A DNA stretch of 11,126 nt from Clostridiaceae bacterium (GTDB lineage Bacteria; Bacillota; Clostridia; Oscillospirales; Acutalibacteraceae): the NCBI GenBank assembly GCA_016297555.1, contig JAEDGK010000068.1, positions 1 to 11,126 on the forward strand. The letters run 5' to 3'. A program made the position numbers and the translations under genes. Of the stretch, positions 1 to 6,192 are shown one piece after another; the first letter of the stretch is position 1; every line of letters begins with the position of its first letter. The notes beneath the pieces were generated by a model. The model did not search any database. It saw only the letters and a list, made by a program, of their open reading frames with translations, and was not told where the DNA came from.

Positions 1-713
1 TAGCTCCTGTTTCTCAAAATCGGGTCAAGCCCGTGGCTGAACCATGGGTCGAGTATCTCGCCCGCATAGGTTTTGCTGACGGTTGTAACCTTATCGGCGC
101 ACTCTATGCCGCCTTTCATCAGATTAAGGCAGTCGCCGAATCTGAGCAGGCTTGTGAATTCTTCGCCGAGACCGAAAACATCGCCGAGAATTTCTGCGCC
201 GTACTGCCCTTGATACTGAATGTTATGGATTGTGAAAACGGTTTTGATGCCCGTGTAACCCTCACGCGAAGCGTAAATGGTTGAATAATAAACAGGCACA
301 AGCGCCGTCTGCCAATCGTTGCAGTGAATTATATCGGGCTTGAAATCTATGTAGGGCAGAATTTCAAGAATTGCCCTTGAAAAGAATGCAAACCTCTCGC
401 CGTCGTCATAATGACCGTAAAGAGTGTTTCTCTTGAAATAATATTCATTGTCGAGCAGATAGTAAATAACTCCGCCTGCCTTGGCCTCAAATATGCCGCA
501 GTATTGCCTGCGCCATGAAACGGGAACCATTATGCTCGTTATGAATTTCATATTTTTGCGCAGCTCCTCGCTGACCGTGCCGTAAAGCGGCATAACAACT
601 CGGCAGGCAACCCTGCGCCGTCTGAGAGCCTGGGGCAAAGAGCCCGCAACATCCGCAAGCCCTCCGCTTGCGGCAAACGGAAGCGCCTCGCTTGAAGCAT
701 AAAGAACTTTCAT
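1..713 (-). CDS. glgA: Glycogen synthase, ADP-glucose type (N-terminal part, cut by window edge)
   Basis: This gene has an open frame of 237 codons from ATG at 713 to the left edge with no stop, so the C-terminal half is outside the window. GlgA (glycosyltransferase family 5) transfers glucose from ADP-glucose to alpha-1,4-glucan chains in the cytoplasm. The sequence shows the family N-terminus (MKVLYASSEALPF, then SGGLADVAGSLP), HCNDWQTA near residue 130, TIHNIQYQG, KGGIECADKVTTVS and EILDPWFSHGLDPIL, all in the usual order. The start is supported by an AAAGGA-type ribosome binding site about 8 bases upstream. It is the last visible gene of the operon, 24 bp after the CAP-like gene. One oddity: the Lys of the K-x-G-G-L motif (residue 15 in E. 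coli GlgA) is Ala here (A15-S-G-G-L). I believe some clostridial GlgA proteins share this, but cannot verify it. Family assignment is very secure. Confidence 0.96.
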   Translation of the reverse strand, partial: MKVLYASSEALPFAASGGLADVAGSLPQALRRRRVACRVVMPLYGTVSEELRKNMKFITSIMVPVSWRRQYCGIFEAKAGGVIYYLLDNEYYFKRNTLYGHYDDGERFAFFSRAILEILPYIDFKPDIIHCNDWQTALVPVYYSTIYASREGYTGIKTVFTIHNIQYQGQYGAEILGDVFGLGEEFTSLLRFGDCLNLMKGGIECADKVTTVSKTYAGEILDPWFSHGLDPILRNRS

Positions 714-737
714 AGCTTTATTTCCTTTCTTATTGGA

Positions 738-1667
738 TCAGCCGAAAATTACGGTTGTATAATAAACATCTTTATATTTTACAACTCCGACGCCTATTTC
801 CTTGACATCGGGGTTCATTGCTTCGTCTTTAACCGTTGCGAAAACGGTTTTATAAAGAGAATTGCCGCCGTAGGTGGTTTCAATATCATAAGCTCCGCTT
901 ACGGAGCCTTCTCCGTAAACCTCGGGCAGAGCGCTCGCCATGCTGTTGGTTCTTGCGCTCGCTTTAAGCTTGGTTGCGTGCTTGAGAGGCTCAAGCCCCT
1001 GCGCCGCTCTGTCCTCATTAAGCTGGGTAACAATGCTCTGAGCAAGATCGTCCTCACGGCTTATTTCCGACTTAATATCAAATTTTCCGTCTGTTCCGCT
1101 CTGGGTGTATTCACTCCATATATCCGCCTTTGTGCTCGGCGGCGGCTCAACGGTTACAAGCTGAGTAACGGGGTTGCCGTTTTCGTCCTTCTGCGGTTTT
1201 CCGAAAACATTGGTAACAACAACCGATGAGGTTTTGGGAACATAAGCCGTTGTAGGCACCGTTGTGGTAACACTGTCCGCAGGAACGGTATAGGTTACAA
1301 CCTCGGTGAACGGAACGCCGTTTTCGTCAAACATGGGCATACCGTTTTCATCGGTCATCTGAACGAAGCTTGTCTGCTCAATAAAAGCAGGCTCGGTTGT
1401 TGCCGCGGTAGTCTGCTTCTTGGTGGGGTAGATATGATGGGAAGAAATCTTGGGACGGACATACTTTGTAACCATCGTATAATATTCCACATCGCCCGCC
1501 TCGTTGGTTTCGCTTGCAACCACAACCGCGCTTTCAATTACGGTTTCAACCGCCGTTGTTTTTTGAGGAACGGAGTTGAAAACCCCCGTCTTAACCAAAA
1601 CAACTATGACGACAAGCACAAGTGCCAGAGCGACCACAACGCCTGTCAAAACATTTTTCTTAGCCAT
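738..1667 (-). CDS. Membrane-anchored CAP/SCP-like protein with repeated linker, inside the glycogen operon
   Basis: A 309-residue protein. Residues 1-6 are short and basic (MAKKNV), residues 7-25 form a very hydrophobic helix with no lipobox or clear signal-peptidase site, so it is probably a signal anchor with the rest outside the cell. Residues 32-190 are a Thr/Val/Pro-rich linker holding DENG-x-P units near 106-111, 114-119 and 161-166. Residues about 203-309 resemble a CAP (cysteine-rich secretory/PR-1-like) domain: QLNEDRAAQGLEPLKHATKL, then EIGVGVVKYKDVYYTTVIFG at the C-terminus. The histidines usually found in the CAP cavity are absent, so enzymatic or metal-binding activity is doubtful. 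It lies 17 bp after glgD and 24 bp before glgA, so it should be co-transcribed with them. The start has a modest GAGAAAG site overlapping the glgD stop. No glycogen function is known for such a protein; the CAP call is from pattern recognition and its role is unknown. Confidence 0.85.
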   Translation of the reverse strand: MAKKNVLTGVVVALALVLVVIVVLVKTGVFNSVPQKTTAVETVIESAVVVASETNEAGDVEYYTMVTKYVRPKISSHHIYPTKKQTTAATTEPAFIEQTSFVQMTDENGMPMFDENGVPFTEVVTYTVPADSVTTTVPTTAYVPKTSSVVVTNVFGKPQKDENGNPVTQLVTVEPPPSTKADIWSEYTQSGTDGKFDIKSEISREDDLAQSIVTQLNEDRAAQGLEPLKHATKLKASARTNSMASALPEVYGEGSVSGAYDIETTYGGNSLYKTVFATVKDEAMNPDVKEIGVGVVKYKDVYYTTVIFG

Positions 1668-1683
1668 AAGAAATCACACTTTC

Positions 1684-2796
1684 TCAGATAACAATTCCCT
1701 TTCCGATATAAACGGGATAATTTGACGCGCCGCAGAGCATCTTATTGGGCTTAACCACGGCGGCTTTATCAATTATAACGCACTCAAGGGAAGAATTTTC
1801 ACCCACAAACGAGCCCTGCATAATAATTGAGTTCTTTACTTTCGCACCCTTTGCAACGGTTACGCCTCTGAAAAGGATTGAATTCTCAACCTCGCCGTCA
1901 ATCCGGCAGCCGTCGGCTATAAGAGAATTGGAAACCTGCGCGCTTATTCCGTAAATGGCGGGAACCTGATCCCTGACCTTGGTGTAAACCGGTCTGTCGG
2001 ATGTGAAAAGCTCTTTTCTGTTTTCAAGCTTGAGCAATTCAAGGCTTATGTCATAGTAGCTCTGAAGCGAGGAGAGAACTCTGACAAACCCCTGCTGTTC
2101 ATAGCCGAAAACTCTGAGATGCTTTATGTTTGAAGCAATTATGGTTTCAAAATCGTCAATCTTTGCGCTGTGCGCCTCGTGAAGCAGACGCTCAAGCAGA
2201 GTTCTTCTGATAACCATAATTTTAAGCGAATAATTAACGCTGCTGCTGAAACAGTCGATAACGCTTGTGCCGACAACTCTGCCGCTTTCATCTATTGCAA
2301 GCTCCGTGCTGTTGCCGATTGCGGGCGGGAAGCCCTTGGCATATGCAATGGTGACATCCGCGTCATTTGCCGCATGGGCTTTGATGAGCTTTTCATAATC
2401 CATATTGCAGACAACATTGCAGTCGGTAAGCAAAACATATTCTTTGTTAGAATTGCTTATGTAGCTGATGCAGCCGTAGAGCGCGTCCGCCTTGCCCTTA
2501 ATCATACCTGTTTCGGGTGAACTGAAAGGAGGCAGGAGCGTCATACCCTCTCTTTTTCTTGAAAGATCCCACGGCTTGCCCGTTCCTATGTGATCCATAA
2601 GCGAGCGGTAATTGCTCTTGGTTATAACGCCGACCTGCGGAATTCCCGCATTGACCATATTGGAAAGCGGAAAATCTATCAGGCGGTAGCGCGCCGCAAA
2701 CGGAATTGAGCCCATGGTTCTGAGCGCAGTAAGCTCGGGCAGAGCCTCATCATAGGCGTTTGAAAAGATTATTCCGAGAACATTTTTTGCTGCCAT
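1684..2796 (-). CDS. glgD: GlgD, non-catalytic subunit of ADP-glucose pyrophosphorylase
   Basis: A 370-residue homologue of GlgC that in Bacillota partners with GlgC in a hetero-oligomer and modulates its activity, supplying ADP-glucose for glycogen. Shared family features are ARYRLIDFPLSNMVNAGI near residues 35-52, GTGKPWDLSRKREG near 71-84, and a C-terminal left-handed beta-helix with hexapeptide repeats from about residue 285 (NSLIADGCRIDGEVENS and following). The catalytic elements are lost: the glycine-rich AGGQGSRLG of GlgC is replaced by an FSNAYDEALPEL segment, SGDH around the catalytic Asp becomes TDCN, and the sugar-phosphate EKP motif is absent. This is the normal GlgD pattern, so it should not be active alone. 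Its ATG shares one base with the glgC stop (TAATG), which points to translational coupling and matched subunit output. Length is typical for GlgD. Confidence 0.96.
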   Translation of the reverse strand: MAAKNVLGIIFSNAYDEALPELTALRTMGSIPFAARYRLIDFPLSNMVNAGIPQVGVITKSNYRSLMDHIGTGKPWDLSRKREGMTLLPPFSSPETGMIKGKADALYGCISYISNSNKEYVLLTDCNVVCNMDYEKLIKAHAANDADVTIAYAKGFPPAIGNSTELAIDESGRVVGTSVIDCFSSSVNYSLKIMVIRRTLLERLLHEAHSAKIDDFETIIASNIKHLRVFGYEQQGFVRVLSSLQSYYDISLELLKLENRKELFTSDRPVYTKVRDQVPAIYGISAQVSNSLIADGCRIDGEVENSILFRGVTVAKGAKVKNSIIMQGSFVGENSSLECVIIDKAAVVKPNKMLCGASNYPVYIGKGIVI

Positions 2797-4010
2797 TATT
2801 CCGCACCTCCGATATCGCTGTCAACCATCGCCTTGGGGGCAACCTTTGCTCCCTTGCCGATGTGGACTCCGCTGCCGACAACGGCAACGCCCCAATCGTC
2901 AACATTTTCCATATTTTCGGGTCTTTCGCCGACAACGGCTCCCTCGTCGATAACCGCATTTTCTGCAACTATCGAATACTGAACAACCGCGCCTTTTTTA
3001 ATAACCGTGCCGGGCATTACGATTGAATATCTGACCTCTGCGCCCTCCTCAACGGTTACATTCGCAAACAAAACGGAGAAATCAATGTCGCCGTCAATCT
3101 CACAGCCCTCGGTAATCATTGAATTTTCAACCTTTGCGTCACTGCCGATATAATGAGGGGGAGCCGCGGGGGATCTTGAATAAATGCGCCAGCTGTCATC
3201 CGTCAGGTCAAGGTCAACCTTGGGATTGAGCAGGTCAAGGTTGGCGTCCCAAAGGCTGCTTATCGTGCCGACATCCTTCCAATAGCCGTCAAACTGATAA
3301 GCAAACATTCTCTCGCCGTTATTATGCATGGCGGGGATAAGGTCGTGACCGAAATCGTTGCTCGAGCCTTCCTTAGCCTCGTCCTCAATAAGATATTTTC
3401 TGAGCTTTTCCCAAGTGAAGATATAAACGCCCATCGAAGCCTTATTGCTTCTCGGATTTTTCGGCTTCTCTTCAAACTCGCTGATGGAGCCGTCGTCATT
3501 AACGAGCATCAGACCGAAACGGCTTGCCTCCTCCCAGGGAACTTCAAGCATCGCAATGGTGCAGTCGGCATTCTTTTCCTTGTGATAATCGAGCATTTTG
3601 GAATAATCCATCTTGTAGATATGGTCGCCCGAAAGAATAAGAACATATTCAGGGTCATATCTCTCAATGAAATTAATATTCTGATATATCGCGTTTGCCG
3701 TGCCTTTATACCACTCGGTTCCCTTTATCTGCTGATACGGTGAAAGAATATGTACGCCGCCGTTGGCGCGGTCAAGATCCCAGGGCTGACCGTTGCCGAT
3801 ATAATCGTTAAGCTCAAGCGGCTGATACTGCGTCAGAACACCTACCGTGTAAATGCCGGAATTAACGCAGTTTGAAAGAGGAAAATCGATGATACGGTAT
3901 TTGCCGCCGTAGGGAACGGCAGGCTTTGCGATTTTTTTGGTCAGAATTCCGAGTCTGCTGCCCTGACCGCCCGCAAGAAGCATTGCTATGCATTCGGGTT
4001 TAACTGCCAT
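2796..4010 (-). CDS. glgC: GlgC, glucose-1-phosphate adenylyltransferase (catalytic subunit)
   Basis: A 404-residue enzyme that makes ADP-glucose and pyrophosphate from ATP and glucose-1-phosphate, the committed step of bacterial glycogen synthesis, in the cytoplasm. The nucleotide-binding AGGQGSRLG lies at 13-21, followed by KKIAKPAVPYGGKYRIIDF at 25-43. SGDHIYKMDY at 127-136 contains the catalytic Asp (D129), and EEKP near 180-183 carries the glucose-1-phosphate-binding Lys (K182). DGYWKDVGT near 241-249 is conserved, and a left-handed beta-helix of hexapeptide repeats fills residues from about 290. All key residues are present. The gene starts 3 bp after the glgB stop, and its AAAGGAGGA ribosome binding site sits across the glgB 3' end, which fixes the ATG. 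It overlaps glgD by one base. Allosteric effectors cannot be read from the sequence. Confidence 0.98.
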   Translation of the reverse strand: MAVKPECIAMLLAGGQGSRLGILTKKIAKPAVPYGGKYRIIDFPLSNCVNSGIYTVGVLTQYQPLELNDYIGNGQPWDLDRANGGVHILSPYQQIKGTEWYKGTANAIYQNINFIERYDPEYVLILSGDHIYKMDYSKMLDYHKEKNADCTIAMLEVPWEEASRFGLMLVNDDGSISEFEEKPKNPRSNKASMGVYIFTWEKLRKYLIEDEAKEGSSNDFGHDLIPAMHNNGERMFAYQFDGYWKDVGTISSLWDANLDLLNPKVDLDLTDDSWRIYSRSPAAPPHYIGSDAKVENSMITEGCEIDGDIDFSVLFANVTVEEGAEVRYSIVMPGTVIKKGAVVQYSIVAENAVIDEGAVVGERPENMENVDDWGVAVVGSGVHIGKGAKVAPKAMVDSDIGGAE

Positions 4011-4013
4011 AAA

Positions 4014-5927
4014 TTAGTCCTCCTTTATATTTGAAACTGTTTCTTTCTTTTTTCGCGATGTGTTTTTAATATACATACAGCTCAAGCCTTCAAGATTAAG
4101 CTCTATGCTGTAATCATATCCGTGCATCGGCTTTTTCTTTGCCCTGACCGAGCCTGCGGTGCTCTCTCCCTTGCCGCCGAATTCGGGTGAAGCGGAGCTG
4201 AAAACAACGCGGTAGGTTCCCGGAGCAGGCACTCCGATTTTATATTTTTCGCGCGTTACCTTGGTGAAGTTACACACGGAGATAAGCTCGTTTCCGCTCT
4301 TATCGCGCCTGATATATGCCACAACGGAATTGGCGCTGTCATCGCTGACTATCCAATTAAAGCCGTCCCAGCTGTAATCAACCTCCCAAAGAGGAGCGTT
4401 TTTGAGATAGAATTTGTTAAGCTCGGCAACATAGCTTTTGAGCTGCCTGTGAGCGTCATAGCCGAGGAGCATCCAGTCAAGCTGCTGCTCATAGTTCCAC
4501 TCGATGAACTGCCCGAATTCGCTGCCCATAAACAGCAGCTTTTTGCCGGGGTGAGACATCATATAGCCCAAGAACGAGCGAACTCCCGCAAACTTTTCTT
4601 CATAAGTGCCGGGCATTTTGTTTATCAGCGAGCATTTTCCGTGAACAACCTCGTCATGCGAAATCGGAAGCACGAAGTTTTCCGAAAAAGCATAGAAGAA
4701 TGAGAATGTCAGGCAATCGTGATTGAATTTTCTGAAAAGCCCGTCAAGCGAAAAATAACGCAGGCAGTCATTCATCCAGCCCATATTCCACTTGAAATTG
4801 AAGCCGAGCCCGCCGAGATAGGTCGGCTTTGAAACCATCGGCCAAGCCGTGCTTTCCTCCGCAATCATCATAACATCGCCGTGCTCTCTGAAAATCGCCT
4901 CGTTGAGCTTTCTGAGAAAAGCAACCGCTTCAAGATTTTCTCTGCCGCCGTGAACATTGGGAATCCAGTTGCCGTCGTCTCTGCCGTAGTCAAGATAGAG
5001 CATTGAAGCAACGGCGTCAACTCTCAGCCCGTCAATGTGATATTTTTCAATCCAAAACATCGCGCTTGACATCAAAAAGCTCTGAACCTCTGTTCTGCCG
5101 TAGTCAAACACGCGTGTGCCCCATTGATAATGCTCGCCCTTTTTGGGGTCTGCATATTCGTAGCAGGGAGTTCCGTCAAATTCATAAAGCCCGAAAGCGT
5201 CTTTGGGGAAATGGGCGGGAACCCAATCCAGAATAATGCCGATATCCATTGAATGAGCCTTGTCAACAAAATATGCAAAATCATCGGGTGTGCCGTAGCG
5301 CGATGTCGGAGCAAAATAACCCGTTACCTGATAGCCCCACGAGCCGTCAAACGGATGCTCCATAACGGGCAGCAGCTCAATATGAGTATAGCCCATTTCT
5401 TTGACATAGGGCACAAGGCGGTCGGCAAGCTCCCTGTAAGGCAGAGGATTGCCGTCGTCATAAAGCTGCCATGAGCCTGCATGAACCTCATAGATATTGA
5501 CGGGCGAGGAATAGATATCTTTCTTTTTGCGCCTTTTAAGCCAAAGCTTGTCGCTCCACTCAAAATCAAGCTCACCGTAATATTTTGAAGCCGTTTCGGG
5601 TCTTGTCTGAGCATGAAAAGCATAAGGGTCGCTTTTATAGAGCGAGCGTCCGTCGCCCGTTTTTATAAAAAATTTGTAGGCGTCGAATTTATTGACATTT
5701 TCAACCGTACATTCCCAAACGCCGCCGCTGACCTTTTCCATGGGAGAGCTTTCCGGCTGCCAGCCGTTAAAATCGCCGACAACGCTTACCTGCCGCGCAT
5801 TGGGAGCCCAAACGCGGAAGCAAGCTCCTCCGCCCTCAGCGGGATGTGCGCCGAGATATTCGTATGCCTTGGCATTTGTCCCTTCATGAAACAGATAAAG
5901 GGGGACATTATCTTTTTCTCTTTTCAT
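4014..5927 (-). CDS. glgB: GlgB, 1,4-alpha-glucan branching enzyme (GH13_9)
   Basis: A 637-residue enzyme that cuts an alpha-1,4-glucan and rejoins the fragment through an alpha-1,6 bond, making glycogen branches. An N-terminal CBM48-type beta domain spans about 33-115 (CFRVWAPNARQVSVVGDFNGW). The GH13 barrel shows its conserved regions: DWVPAHF at 234-240, GLRVDAVASMLYLDY at 300-314 with nucleophile D304, AEEST at 356-360 with acid/base E357, and ISHDEVVHGK at 422-431 with H424 and D425. A C-terminal all-beta domain follows, ending in a lysine-rich tail (TSRKKKETVSNIKED). The length suits the form lacking the extra N1 domain. ATG at 5927 has a GGAGGG site 9 bases upstream. It is the first gene of the operon, directly behind a strong promoter, so branching enzyme is made from the promoter-proximal position. 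Confidence 0.98.
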   Translation of the reverse strand: MKREKDNVPLYLFHEGTNAKAYEYLGAHPAEGGGACFRVWAPNARQVSVVGDFNGWQPESSPMEKVSGGVWECTVENVNKFDAYKFFIKTGDGRSLYKSDPYAFHAQTRPETASKYYGELDFEWSDKLWLKRRKKKDIYSSPVNIYEVHAGSWQLYDDGNPLPYRELADRLVPYVKEMGYTHIELLPVMEHPFDGSWGYQVTGYFAPTSRYGTPDDFAYFVDKAHSMDIGIILDWVPAHFPKDAFGLYEFDGTPCYEYADPKKGEHYQWGTRVFDYGRTEVQSFLMSSAMFWIEKYHIDGLRVDAVASMLYLDYGRDDGNWIPNVHGGRENLEAVAFLRKLNEAIFREHGDVMMIAEESTAWPMVSKPTYLGGLGFNFKWNMGWMNDCLRYFSLDGLFRKFNHDCLTFSFFYAFSENFVLPISHDEVVHGKCSLINKMPGTYEEKFAGVRSFLGYMMSHPGKKLLFMGSEFGQFIEWNYEQQLDWMLLGYDAHRQLKSYVAELNKFYLKNAPLWEVDYSWDGFNWIVSDDSANSVVAYIRRDKSGNELISVCNFTKVTREKYKIGVPAPGTYRVVFSSASPEFGGKGESTAGSVRAKKKPMHGYDYSIELNLEGLSCMYIKNTSRKKKETVSNIKED

Positions 5928-5936
5928 AAAATCAAG

Positions 5937-5942
5937 CCCTCC
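5937..5942 (-). promoter_or_regulatory. Ribosome binding site of glgB
   Basis: On the minus strand GGAGGG lies 9 bases before the glgB ATG at 5927. It is a strong Shine-Dalgarno match and fixes the start. Confidence 0.85.
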
Positions 5943-5952
5943 GCCGGTTATT

Positions 5953-5988
5953 TAAAATCATTATATCAATTATCCCCCTTATTTTCAA
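5953..5988 (-). promoter_or_regulatory. Sigma-A-type promoter of the glg operon
   Basis: Read on the minus strand, TTGAAA (5988-5983) is followed by a 17-bp spacer and a perfect TATAAT (5965-5960). The predicted transcription start is near 5953, giving a leader of about 26 nucleotides before the glgB ATG. That is too short for a riboswitch, so any control is expected at transcription initiation. The call rests on consensus match and position; no operator is certain. Confidence 0.8.
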
Positions 5989-6061
5989 GTATATATCATA
6001 ATATTTACTGCCAAATTATCTTCATAAATATTTAACATTTTGACGATAAAGGTTACAATAA

Positions 6062-6078
6062 TGTCACTTTCATTGACA
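6062..6078. repeat. Short inverted repeat overlapping the pseudokinase -35 box
   Basis: TGTCA at 6062-6066 and TGACA at 6074-6078 form a 5-bp inverted repeat with a 7-bp spacer; the right arm is part of the -35 TTGACA. It could be a regulator half-site pair, but arms this short can arise by chance in AT-rich DNA. Confidence 0.25.
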
Positions 6079-6108
6079 AAAAGGCGCGGATTTGCTATTA
6101 TTATCGTG
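6073..6108 (+). promoter_or_regulatory. Sigma-A-type promoter of the pseudokinase gene
   Basis: A perfect TTGACA (6073-6078) is followed by a 17-bp spacer and TATTAT (6096-6101). A TG dinucleotide one base upstream of the -10 (6093-6094) makes it an extended -10. The predicted transcription start is near 6108, leaving a leader of about 85 nucleotides before the ATG at 6193. It faces away from the glg promoter, with the two -35 boxes about 84 bp apart, so a regulator bound between them could act on both directions. Confidence 0.78.
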
Positions 6109-6127
6109 GTTTATTATTAAATCAGCG

Positions 6128-6138
6128 GTAAAATTTAC
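6128..6138. repeat. Palindrome GTAAAATTTAC in the pseudokinase leader
   Basis: An 11-bp perfect palindrome with a one-base centre lies about 20 bp downstream of the predicted start of transcription and 55 bp upstream of the ATG. This position suits a repressor operator acting as a roadblock. The sequence is AT-rich, so chance is a real alternative. Confidence 0.3.
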
Positions 6139-6192
6139 TTTAAATTGATTCATTTTTTCTTTTGTGCCTTTTGAGAAAGGAATGGTCATAGA

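Noticed and set aside
2170..2520. Plus-strand reading frame of 116 codons across glgD
   Set aside because: It is antisense to a clearly conserved gene, resembles no known family, and has no ribosome binding site; it reflects codon bias on the other strand.
3324..3743. Plus-strand reading frame of 139 codons across glgC
   Set aside because: It is antisense to the catalytic core of glgC and shows no recognisable domain.
5928..5953. Riboswitch or attenuator in the glgB leader
   Set aside because: With the predicted start near 5953 the leader is about 26 bases, too short for such a structure.
5613..6035. Plus-strand reading frame of 140 codons running from inside glgB into the divergent region
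   Set aside because: It overlaps the glgB start and promoter in antisense, with no domain or ribosome binding site.
6040..6062. TTGACG at 6040 considered as a second rightward -35 box
   Set aside because: No -10-like hexamer occurs at 16-18 bp; the TACAAT present is only 9 bp downstream.
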